Program-made: the position numbers and the translations under genes
Notes under the pieces: generated by a model
The model's input: only the letters and a program-made list of their open reading frames with translations
Told to the model about the DNA's origin: nothing
The model's database searches: none
Assembly (NCBI GenBank): GCA_964442515.1
Contig: CAYUAC010000065.1
Coordinates: 1 to 11,010 of the forward strand
Direction: 5' to 3'
Length of the DNA stretch: 11,010 nucleotides
DNA from: TCS-49 sp964442515
GTDB taxonomy: Bacteria; Campylobacterota; Campylobacteria; Campylobacterales; Sulfurovaceae
Shown here: positions 1 through 6,826 of the stretch, piece by piece
Numbering within the stretch: position 1 is the stretch's first letter
Layout: the number at the start of each line of letters is the position of its first letter

Positions 1-1
1 G

Positions 2-100
2 CAGATAAAAAATATTCCCGATTCTTTCGTAGCAGCAGACGATATAGAGGTGGGATTTGGCCACAAAATTCCGCTGTGGCTGTTTGGTTTTTTGTATTAA
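2..100 (+). CDS. 3' end of an unidentified protein (partial)
   Basis: From base 2 one plus-strand frame is open to a TAA at 98-100 and gives 32 residues ending in KIPLWLFGFLY. The peptide looks like a real C-terminus: an acidic stretch (AADDIEVG) followed by a short hydrophobic tail. The gene would end 21 bases before the convergent stop of the ATPase remnant at 122. I do not recognise the family and the body of the protein lies outside the window. A second plus-strand frame is open from 1 to 204, but its cysteine- and serine-rich product looks less natural and runs across the ATPase remnant. The call rests on peptide appearance and the convergent layout only. Confidence 0.35.
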   Translation, partial: QIKNIPDSFVAADDIEVGFGHKIPLWLFGFLY

Positions 101-121
101 CTCTTTTTAGCGGCCCGATAG

Positions 122-792
122 TTACAATCCCGGAAATTCGATCTTTTCTTCTATTAAGTTGTTGTCACTGTTTTGCTGCAGTAAAATCTGCAAAAATATA
201 TCGGTAATGCGGTACTGCCCGCGGTTGATTTTTTTGATATATCCCATATCTTCTAAGGATCTGTATGTTTTGTACAGGGTCGGGCTGTCGCAGCTTTCGT
301 CTTTCTGCCCGTTGGCCAGGTGCCATATTACGCTGTAATGGTGTTTTTTTGTTTGATTTTTTCAATGATCTCTTCAAGATATGACTTTGTTTCAAAAACC
401 GCGGTCGTCAGTGCCTCTATGCAGTCGTTTCTACTTATGGTGTTTGTATCTTCTTCTAATGTTTTGTAATACAGGCTTTGCAGTGTTTTCATCGTATAGT
501 ACGGATGGCCCTGTAAATAATCGATAATATTAAACAAAAACGGATCATATGTAATCTGCTGTTTTGCAAAAAAATCTTGACAAAAGCTTTTCAGCTCATC
601 AGTATCCAACCCCTCAAGTTCTATGATTCGTGCAAAATGAAAAAACGGTGATGCCTTGCTTGAAAAGATTTGATTCATGATGCTTTCTGTCAATAAAATC
701 TTTACCGTATACCGGCATACCGGATTTAAACATACTGCATTACCCTTACTGTTGATTGGGCCAATTAAATATCTTTTTTTTGGATATGTCAA
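122..792 (-). pseudogene. Archaeal-type AAA ATPase, C-terminal remnant with frameshift
   Basis: Read on the minus strand, the piece from about 705 down to 328 resembles the C-terminal half of the archaeal-type ATPase family (Arch_ATPase, STAND-like P-loop NTPases). It has the stretch after sensor 1 (SSKASPFFHFARIIELEGL) and the conserved QGHPYYTMKTLQSLYY. This frame stops at 328-330. If one base is added in the A7 tract (T7 at 344-350 on the plus strand), reading continues as HHYSVIWHLANGQ... through YKTYRSLEDMGYIKK to a TAA at 122-124. That continuation is a plausible winged-helix tail, which this family commonly carries. The Walker A and B half is absent. The first 30 or so residues (a TTG start at 792) do not look like the family and begin right at an AT-rich palindrome. 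I read this as a decayed gene truncated at the 5' end. A sequencing error in the homopolymer could explain the frameshift but not the missing N-terminus. Confidence 0.7.
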
Positions 793-799
793 TATATGG

Positions 800-838
800 C
801 TATATTTTTATATCTTTTTTATAGATATAAAAATATAG
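800..838. repeat. Perfect 16-bp AT-rich inverted repeat
   Basis: The left arm is 800-815 and the right arm 823-838. They are exact reverse complements, separated by a 7-base loop (816-822). Each arm has only two G/C bases. It lies 11 bases past the stop of the Uma2 gene and 7 bases before the first codon of the ATPase remnant. It could act as a transcript 3' hairpin for the long minus-strand gene run. It lacks a GC-rich stem and no T run follows it on the minus strand, so it is not a standard intrinsic terminator. It could also be an end or footprint of a small mobile element. Confidence 0.75.
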
Positions 839-849
839 ATATGAGATTA

Positions 850-1383
850 CTATTTACGCCAAATAAAGCCAAAATCAAAAGATATATCGCATTTACTCAG
901 ACAAAACGTAAAAGATTCGTCGCTGTAATCTCCCTGCTTTATATACCTGCCCTCATGGAGTTTGTAAAGCTTGACTTTTTTGATACCGGGATAAACAATA
1001 GCGTAGTAGGAAACGCCTTCTTGTTCATACAGGGCGTATTTGAGTTTTTCATCCCGCCTGGCTGTGGACTTTGAAACCACTTCAAAGACAAGTTCGGGCG
1101 CTTTGTCCAGCCGCTCTCCCGGTTCGTAGCAGATCACCATGCTATCAGGCCGCACCACGGTATCTTCGCTAAACTCCAGATCGGTTTTGCTCACGGCATA
1201 ACACTGCGGACAATCATCAAGGCTTTCGTCAAGCTGTCTGTAAATCTTGCCGTTTACAAACTGATGCCCAAACATCGGCGAAGGGCTCATTGCGTAAGGC
1301 TTACCCTCTACCAGTTCCCAGTCGCCTTCCCAGCGGTCATAATCATGCTTTGTGTAGTGTTCTTCATACGCCAGCACACCCAT
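850..1383 (-). CDS. Uma2-family (DUF820) nuclease-fold protein
   Basis: This 177-residue protein belongs to the Uma2/DUF820 family, which has the PD-(D/E)XK restriction-endonuclease fold and mostly unknown function. The family pattern is visible in order: WELVEGKPYAMSPSP at 22-36 with H40, then TDLEFSEDTVVRPDSMVI at 67-83 with the PD pair at 79-80, then PELVFEVVSKST at 96-107 with E101, then the helix with K113 and GVSYYAIVYPG at 123-133. The likely metal-binding acidic residues D80 and E101 are present, so the fold's active site looks intact. Length is normal for the family. The ATG is preceded by a strong AGGAGG-type ribosome binding site. The gene starts 15 bases after the stop of the epimerase gene, so it is probably the last gene of that transcript. 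Family assignment is firm; the biological role and target are unknown. Confidence 0.88.
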   Translation of the reverse strand: MGVLAYEEHYTKHDYDRWEGDWELVEGKPYAMSPSPMFGHQFVNGKIYRQLDESLDDCPQCYAVSKTDLEFSEDTVVRPDSMVICYEPGERLDKAPELVFEVVSKSTARRDEKLKYALYEQEGVSYYAIVYPGIKKVKLYKLHEGRYIKQGDYSDESFTFCLSKCDISFDFGFIWRK

Positions 1384-1398
1384 CTGTGCCTCCTGTAT

Positions 1399-2442
1399 TT
1401 ATGAGTTTTTATCTCTATTGTATCCAAAAAACTCCGTATACCAGTCTACAAAATTGTCAATACCCTGCTGTATAGAAGTATCCGGTTTATAGCCAAGATC
1501 ATTGATCAGATCACTCACGTCAGCGTAAGTAGCCGGAACGTCACCTGGCTGCAGAGGCAGCATATTTTTTTCTATTCTTTTGCCAAGCTTTTTTTCTATA
1601 GCCTGGATAAAATCCATCAGCTTGACCGGGCTGTTGTTGCCGATATTATAGACTTTATAAGGTGGTATTTCCCTTCGCGGGTTGTCGATAACGCGCACCA
1701 CACCCTCTACGATATCGTCAATATAGGTAAAATCCCTGCTCATCTCACCGTAGTTGTACACATCTATCGATCTGCCCTCAAGAGCGGCCTTGACAAACAA
1801 AAACAGCGCCATATCGGGCCGTCCCCACGGACCGTACACGGTAAAAAAGCGCAGCCCGGTGGTAGAAATACCGTACAAATGACTGTAGGTATGGGCCATG
1901 AGTTCGTTTGATTTTTTACTCGCGGCATACAGGCTTATAGGATGGTCCACGCTATCGCCCGTGCTAAAGGGCAGCTTTTCATTGGAACCATAGACCGAGG
2001 AGCTGCTGGCATAGGAAAGATTTGTCACCCCGTAATGGCGGCAGCACTCCAAAATATTCATAAAGCCCACGATATTGCTGGTGATATACGCATCCGGGTT
2101 GCTCAGCGAGTAGCGCACGCCCGCCTGGGCGGCGAGATTACACACCGCATCAAAACCGTGCTTTTTAAAAAGCGCTTCCATACCGGCTTTGTCTTGTAAA
2201 TCCAGCTTTATAAAGCTGTAGTTGTCATATCTGCTGCTTTGTATCTCGCGGTTGTACTCTATATCGTGTCCGGCCTCCAGCGTATCGATGATGCCGCTTT
2301 CTTTGAGTCTGCCGTATTTGACGTTGACATCGTAATAATCATTGATATTATCCAGTCCCACGACCTCATCGCCGCGCTTTAGCAGCCGATTTGTCAAATG
2401 AAAACCGATAAACCCCGCCGTTCCGGTCACTAATATCTTCAC
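1399..2442 (-). CDS. NAD-dependent UDP-sugar epimerase, UDP-glucuronate 4-epimerase type
   Basis: This is a 347-residue extended short-chain dehydrogenase/reductase. The NAD-binding glycine motif GTAGFIG is at 7-13, followed by LDNINDYYD at 30-38, typical of UDP-glucuronate 4-epimerases (CapI/LpsL group). The catalytic set is intact: the serine cluster ASSSSVYG at 145-152 and Y172xxxK176 in YAASKKSNE. RFFTVYGPWGRPDMA at 198-212 is the usual substrate-side motif. The likely reaction is UDP-glucuronate to UDP-galacturonate in the cytoplasm, which fits the UDP-glucose dehydrogenase two genes upstream. The start is GTG at 2440-2442, overlapping the PglB stop as ATGTGA, with GGAG just upstream, so translation is probably coupled. 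Alternative substrates (UDP-GlcNAc or UDP-GlcNAc uronate) cannot be excluded from sequence alone. Confidence 0.87.
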   Translation of the reverse strand: MKILVTGTAGFIGFHLTNRLLKRGDEVVGLDNINDYYDVNVKYGRLKESGIIDTLEAGHDIEYNREIQSSRYDNYSFIKLDLQDKAGMEALFKKHGFDAVCNLAAQAGVRYSLSNPDAYITSNIVGFMNILECCRHYGVTNLSYASSSSVYGSNEKLPFSTGDSVDHPISLYAASKKSNELMAHTYSHLYGISTTGLRFFTVYGPWGRPDMALFLFVKAALEGRSIDVYNYGEMSRDFTYIDDIVEGVVRVIDNPRREIPPYKVYNIGNNSPVKLMDFIQAIEKKLGKRIEKNMLPLQPGDVPATYADVSDLINDLGYKPDTSIQQGIDNFVDWYTEFFGYNRDKNS

Positions 2443-4604
2443 ATATTCTCCTTTTTTACTCTGTATACTTTGCCAAGGGGGTGTTTGATCACGGGTTCAA
2501 AGTAGTTTGTGTTGACGTTTTCAAGCACAAACAGCTGGATATAGGCTGAATCATACAACTGTTTATCCATTACCAAAAACGTGTTGTAACTTTTCATATA
2601 GATGACGTACAAAGGCGCGTTTTCATCGATGGTTTGCACCCTTGTATGCAGGTTTTGTTTATCATCGTAAGCGGTGACGACAAAGCGGTTGACTCCCACT
2701 TTCTTCTCCCCAATAACAATCTTGCCTTTATCCTGCAGCAGTTTCACTCCCCCGCCCAGATTAAGCGCACTGCCTTCTTCTTTGAAGCGTTTGCTTTGAT
2801 AAAAAAACGGCCGCTTATACTTTTGGCCGCTCATAAGATCAAGATTGCTAAAAAGCGTCACCGTAGGCAGGATACTCAGCATCCTGTGGGGCAGATAAAA
2901 ATACACGTCCCGCTGCATCTTGGGCAGCTTGGTATCATTTTGCAGCGAAAGCAGAAACTTGTTGGTATCATCAAAACCGTAATCGGTTGTCATCTGTTCT
3001 ATCGTGGTATTTGGCTCGCTGCTTTTAACTCCCGGATTTTGCAACTTAAACTGCAGCTTCTGCTCAGTGTAGTACACATCCAAAAGCCCCACTTTCGCCG
3101 CTTGGGGCTGCGGGTTTGTAAGCGCGTAGCTGACGGGAAAATTAACCTTGCCGCTGTGCTTGCCGCCATCAACGAGGGTTTTGACATCACTGTAATAGCG
3201 TATCGGATAACCGTAATCCCACCACGCAAGCACATAATCCTGCCTGTCTGCCTTTTGTCCCAGCTGTTCTAACACCTGCACTTCTGAACTGTTAAACACC
3301 GTAGGCACCAGATACTGCTGCGCGTGCTTGATGTTGGGATAGAGTGCGCCAAGGGTGAGCGCAAAGATTAAGCCGTATTTTACGGGCGCTTTATCGGTAT
3401 AATCTGAGAGTTTTACGATCAGATACGCCGCCCCCAGAGCCGCAACAGGCACGGCATAGATAGTGAAGCGAAGCCCCCCGCCGTCGATGACACCCGGCAA
3501 ACCGTAGGCTAAAAACCCAAGCCCGAGCATGGGCAGAGCAAGCAGCATTGCTTTATGTTTGTAAACAAACCACGCATACCCGCCCAGCGAAAGCAAAAGC
3601 GTAACCGTATGGCCGCTGATGCGGTTGGCAAAGGTTTCAAAAGGGATTGCCCCGGCTTCACGAACTGTCTGCATCACCGTAAAAAAACTCAGTTTCAAGC
3701 CTTCCTGCCCGGCCGATACCTCATCTCTGAATACATAATGTTTCAGTTTGCCCCAGATCGGATCTACCCCGCCGGTAGCCAGAAACACTACAGCCGCTGC
3801 CCCGAGCACATAAGAAAAATACCGGTCATAGCGCGCCTGCCTAGCTGCGTAGTACAAGCCCCCTACAAGCAGCAGACGGATGCTCTCATGCAGATAAACC
3901 ATGGCTACCAGAACCGTACTTAAAAGCTTGAGTTCATACGTGAAGTCTTTCTTCTTATACACCAGATAGAGAGTATAAACCCCTATCAAGATAAAAAACG
4001 CAAACTCCAGCGCGTAGCTTTGGGGATACCACCACCGATACGCAATAATCTCAATCCCGGTTATCAGCAGATATTTTTCCTCCCTGGTGCGAATCGCGTA
4101 GATCAGCGACCACAGCAAAAAGGTGGGAAAAACGATATTGAGCATATCGGTATCATAATATCCCACCATCGTACGGTTGTAATAACTCCACGCAATCGAC
4201 CCGATCAATGCGGCGACAAACCCAAGGTCCAGCCTGCCAAAACTCTTGCCGATCAGCACCAGCGGGATCACCACCAGCGAACTGAGAAAAGCAGGCATAT
4301 AAAGAATCACGCTTTCAAAAGAAAAAGGCAGCACCTTGGCAAATACCGCCGTCAGCTGCGAAGCGGCTTTATCAACGGGAGAAAGATCCCCCTCCTGGTG
4401 GCCGCCTGCCAGCAGGTCTCTGGCCCCTTCGGCCCAGTAGTAACCGTCGTTGGTATTGATCATTAGCTGCCCGTTGTGTTCAAACTGCTCGGCTCCGCCA
4501 AAATGCCCTACCCAGATCATACGCACCCCGAGACTGAAGATAAAGGCTATGGCTATAAGCAGGATCGTGGTCTGGGTTTGACTGAGGCGAAATTGGGGTT
4601 GCAT
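2439..4604 (-). CDS. pglB: PglB-type oligosaccharyltransferase (STT3 family)
   Basis: This membrane enzyme transfers a lipid-linked glycan to asparagine in periplasmic proteins. The start chosen is ATG at 4602-4604 with an AGGA ribosome binding site, giving 721 residues. A longer reading from 4664 would overlap ugd. About a dozen hydrophobic segments fill residues 12-425, followed by a soluble C-terminal domain. Expected catalytic motifs are present: TNDGYYWAEGARD around 51-63 (metal-binding D53), GYYDTDM at 148-154 (D151, D153), TVRE at 313-316 as the external-loop-5 glutamate, WWDYGY at 461-466, and MLSI at 575-578 matching the MxxI motif of bacterial enzymes. The NRISG segment at 327-331 carries R328, in the place of the arginine that in Campylobacter PglB reads the acidic -2 residue of the D/E-x-N-x-S/T sequon. 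The gene sits 10 bases after ugd and overlaps the epimerase by 4 bases. Confidence 0.93.
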   Translation of the reverse strand: MQPQFRLSQTQTTILLIAIAFIFSLGVRMIWVGHFGGAEQFEHNGQLMINTNDGYYWAEGARDLLAGGHQEGDLSPVDKAASQLTAVFAKVLPFSFESVILYMPAFLSSLVVIPLVLIGKSFGRLDLGFVAALIGSIAWSYYNRTMVGYYDTDMLNIVFPTFLLWSLIYAIRTREEKYLLITGIEIIAYRWWYPQSYALEFAFFILIGVYTLYLVYKKKDFTYELKLLSTVLVAMVYLHESIRLLLVGGLYYAARQARYDRYFSYVLGAAAVVFLATGGVDPIWGKLKHYVFRDEVSAGQEGLKLSFFTVMQTVREAGAIPFETFANRISGHTVTLLLSLGGYAWFVYKHKAMLLALPMLGLGFLAYGLPGVIDGGGLRFTIYAVPVAALGAAYLIVKLSDYTDKAPVKYGLIFALTLGALYPNIKHAQQYLVPTVFNSSEVQVLEQLGQKADRQDYVLAWWDYGYPIRYYSDVKTLVDGGKHSGKVNFPVSYALTNPQPQAAKVGLLDVYYTEQKLQFKLQNPGVKSSEPNTTIEQMTTDYGFDDTNKFLLSLQNDTKLPKMQRDVYFYLPHRMLSILPTVTLFSNLDLMSGQKYKRPFFYQSKRFKEEGSALNLGGGVKLLQDKGKIVIGEKKVGVNRFVVTAYDDKQNLHTRVQTIDENAPLYVIYMKSYNTFLVMDKQLYDSAYIQLFVLENVNTNYFEPVIKHPLGKVYRVKKENM

Positions 4605-4614
4605 TGGTATCCTT

Positions 4615-5784
4615 TTAACTGTCGCAGTTGAATATATCTCTGGTAAAAACCTTGTCTTTAACATCTTCTATATCCGGGCTGATCCGGTTGGCCACGATGA
4701 TGTCGCTTTTGTTTTTAAAGCGCTGCAGATCACGCATGACTTGGGAATTATAAAACGTCTCTTCTTGCACCACCGGTTCATACACCACCACTTCAATACC
4801 CTTGGCTTTGATACGCTTCATCACGCCCTGGATGGCTGAGCTTCTGAAGTTGTCACTGCCCTCTTTCATCACCAGACGGTAGATTCCCACGATCTTTGGC
4901 TTTTTGGCGATGATGTGATCGGCAATAAAGTCTTTTCGCGTAGCGTTGGCTTCTACGATGGCTTTAATCATATTGCTTGGGACCTCTTCGTAGTTGGCAA
5001 GCAGCTGTTTGGTATCTTTTGGCAGGCAGTAACCCCCGTAGCCAAAGCTTGGATTGTTGTAATGCCCGCCGATACGCGGATCGAGGCTCACACCTTCTAT
5101 GATCTGTCTGGTGCTGAGACCGTGTGAGATCGCATAACTGTCCAGTTCGTTAAAAAACGCCACGCGCATAGCCAGATAGGTATTGGCAAAAAGCTTGATC
5201 GCCTCGGCTTCGGTGGAGTCGGTAAAAAGCACGTCAATATTTTCTTTTTTTGCCCCCTGTACCAGCAGGTCGGCAAAGGCTTGCGCGCGCCTGCTTCGCT
5301 CTCCTACTACGATCCGGCTTGGATACAGATTATCATGCAGTGCACTGCCCTCACGCAGGAATTCGGGGCTGAAGATGATGTTATCTGTTTCAAACTGCTC
5401 GTTTAACTCTTTGGTGTAGCCTACGGGGATCGTGGATTTGATCACCATCACAGCGTTTGGATTGATGCTTAACACATCACCGATAACAGCTTCGATGGAT
5501 TTGGTATTGAAATAATTGGTCTTTGGATCATAATCAGTCGGCGTTGCGATAATGACAAAATCCGCGCCTTCATACGCCTGTTTTTTATCCAGCGTAGCGG
5601 TAAAATCAAGCGGTTTGTTTGCTAAAAATTCCTCGATCTCGCTGTCCTCGATCGGCGATTTTTTGGCATTGAGCATTTCAACTTTCTCAGGCACGATATC
5701 AAGCGCGACCACTTCATTGTTTTGAGCCAGAAGCACTCCGTTTGAAAGTCCGACATATCCCGTTCCCGCTATCGCTATTTTCAT
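4615..5784 (-). CDS. ugd: UDP-glucose 6-dehydrogenase
   Basis: This cytoplasmic enzyme oxidises UDP-glucose to UDP-glucuronate with two NAD+ per turn. The 389-residue length matches the short Ugd class seen in E. coli and Klebsiella. The N-terminal NAD fold starts with AGTGYVGLSNG at 6-16. TPTDYD at 81-86, KSTIPVGYT at 116-124 and FSPEFLREGSALHDN at 138-152 are family signatures. The catalytic cysteine is C253 in FGYGGYCLPKDTKQL, and the C-terminal nucleotide-binding domain is complete. ATG at 5782-5784 is preceded by GGTAGG. The 43-base AT-rich spacer upstream (5785-5827) could hold a weak internal promoter but has no terminator-like hairpin, so read-through from azlD is likely. The product feeds the epimerase two genes downstream. 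Confidence 0.94.
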   Translation of the reverse strand: MKIAIAGTGYVGLSNGVLLAQNNEVVALDIVPEKVEMLNAKKSPIEDSEIEEFLANKPLDFTATLDKKQAYEGADFVIIATPTDYDPKTNYFNTKSIEAVIGDVLSINPNAVMVIKSTIPVGYTKELNEQFETDNIIFSPEFLREGSALHDNLYPSRIVVGERSRRAQAFADLLVQGAKKENIDVLFTDSTEAEAIKLFANTYLAMRVAFFNELDSYAISHGLSTRQIIEGVSLDPRIGGHYNNPSFGYGGYCLPKDTKQLLANYEEVPSNMIKAIVEANATRKDFIADHIIAKKPKIVGIYRLVMKEGSDNFRSSAIQGVMKRIKAKGIEVVVYEPVVQEETFYNSQVMRDLQRFKNKSDIIVANRISPDIEDVKDKVFTRDIFNCDS

Positions 5785-5827
5785 ACACCTACCTTATTTT
5801 TTCTTTATATTTTATTATTATTTTTCT

Positions 5828-6145
5828 TTAAAGCAGTTGAAGCAGCCCCATATACAGCGCCGTGGGCAGGGCGATGCCAAGCAGCGCGTTTTGCGTTTTA
5901 ATATACACGCCCGCCGCAACGGCGATACTAAGCAGTTCTTTGTACCCATACGTCTGAGCCCACTGCACGTCGCTAAGGGAGTAAAAGACCAAGATCACCA
6001 TGATCGCCGCCGGGATGTTTTTTTCAAGCTGCAGCAGCATTTTGCCCGGCTTTTTCCTGGCAAAAAACAGATAAGGCAGCACGCGCGTCGCATATGTCGC
6101 CACAGCCGCAGCGATCAGGATCAAAAAAAGCTGTATATCACTCAT
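5828..6145 (-). CDS. azlD: AzlD-family branched-chain amino acid export subunit
   Basis: This small membrane protein of 105 residues has about four hydrophobic segments. ATYATRVLPYLFFARKKPG at 16-34 is the family signature (T-x-x-TRxLP). The middle helix carries NIPAAIMVILVFYSL. AzlD works with AzlC in the LIV-E exporter family (YgaZH/BrnFE type), which exports leucine, isoleucine, valine or their analogues. The ATG lies inside the end of azlC, giving an 8-base ATGAGTGA overlap that implies coupled translation and matched subunit levels. Length is normal for the family. Confidence 0.88.
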   Translation of the reverse strand: MSDIQLFLILIAAAVATYATRVLPYLFFARKKPGKMLLQLEKNIPAAIMVILVFYSLSDVQWAQTYGYKELLSIAVAAGVYIKTQNALLGIALPTALYMGLLQLL

Positions 6146-6826
6146 CTTTTTGCCCCCGAAGTTTCACATCAATTAGCATCACCGCAACCGCGCAGCTAAG
6201 GGCCAGCACCAGCATCTGCTTTTGCGGAAAAAACACCAGCGCGACCACGCCGATGATAAGGCCCAGCAAGAAAGGGTCTTTGTTTTTTTGGTGCAGGTAC
6301 AGATTGAGACTAAGCACCACAAAAAGCGCGGTCAGCGAAAACTCGATCCCGCTGTAATCGATGGTGATAAACCCCGCCCCGTACAATCCGATCGCGCTTC
6401 CAGCCACCCAGTAAGCCTGATTGAGCAGCGTTATTTTGAAAAAGCGGTCTTCATCGCTGTAATCTCTGGTTTTTAACAGCGCGTACGTCTCATCGGTGAG
6501 GCCAAAAATGATGTAATGCTTTTTAATACCGAATTTTTTAAGCGCAGGCAGTATTTTTTCTTTTACATTCTTTTTTGTGTTTTCNNNNNNNNNNAAAACG
6601 AACTGATCGCTATCTCATACACTCCGGCTTTGGCACTCAGCAGGGCTACCAGCAGAAACTGCCCGGCCCCGGCAAAGATAAGCAGTGAAGCCAGCAGGCC
6701 GTAAATCAGGGGCAGATCCAGCTGGGCATACAGCACTCCGTATGTCATGCCAAGGGGGATATAGCCAAGCATCACCCCAAAGGTTTCGACAAAAATATTC
6801 TGCCTAGCTTTCACGCTATTAGCCAT
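6138..6826 (-). CDS. azlC: AzlC-family branched-chain amino acid permease, split by an assembly gap
   Basis: The N-terminal 77 residues (from ATG at 6824-6826) contain GYIPLGMTYGVLYAQ and LLIFAGAGQFLLVALLSAK, then EIAISSF, all typical of AzlC. After the Ns, reading resumes at 6584 in a different register and gives 148 residues including YIIFGLTDETYALL, NQAYWVAGSAIGLYGAGF and GIEFSLTALFVV, the standard second half, ending in TGA at 6138-6140. The register differs only because ten Ns is a placeholder: one leftover base plus the true gap must be a multiple of three. The missing part should hold the conserved stretch with a sequence like LLNLRHLLYGLSLL. The two visible parts sum to 225 residues, a little below the usual length, so the gene is probably intact in the organism. 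It overlaps rarA upstream and azlD downstream by 8 bases each. Confidence 0.88.
6585..6594. other. Assembly gap (10 N)
   Basis: Ten undetermined bases sit inside azlC. Both flanks encode adjoining parts of the same protein family, so the scaffold join is probably correct. The gap length is nominal, because ten bases would put the two halves out of frame. Confidence 0.97.

Noticed and set aside
1..204. Plus-strand frame open from the window edge to 204
   Set aside because: It would read antisense through the winged-helix tail of the ATPase remnant and gives an unnatural peptide; the frame ending at 100 is more protein-like.
122..792. Functional defence-type NTPase beside the Uma2 gene
   Set aside because: The P-loop half is missing and the remaining frame is interrupted, so the pair cannot be argued as an active defence system.
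796..1074. Plus-strand open frame of 92 codons across the palindrome and the Uma2 gene
   Set aside because: It is antisense to the Uma2 gene, lacks a ribosome binding site and gives a low-complexity product; Uma2 on the other strand has clear family motifs.
2634..3272. Long plus-strand open frame (212 codons) inside pglB
   Set aside because: It is the antisense shadow of the conserved PglB C-terminal domain including WWDYGY; no family features on the plus strand.
5785..5827. Intrinsic terminator between azlD and ugd
   Set aside because: The spacer is AT-rich but contains no stem-loop followed by a T run on the minus strand.
6138..6407. Stand-alone 89-residue membrane protein starting at 6407
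   Set aside because: It is the C-terminal part of AzlC; the frame continues upstream to the assembly gap with conserved AzlC motifs.
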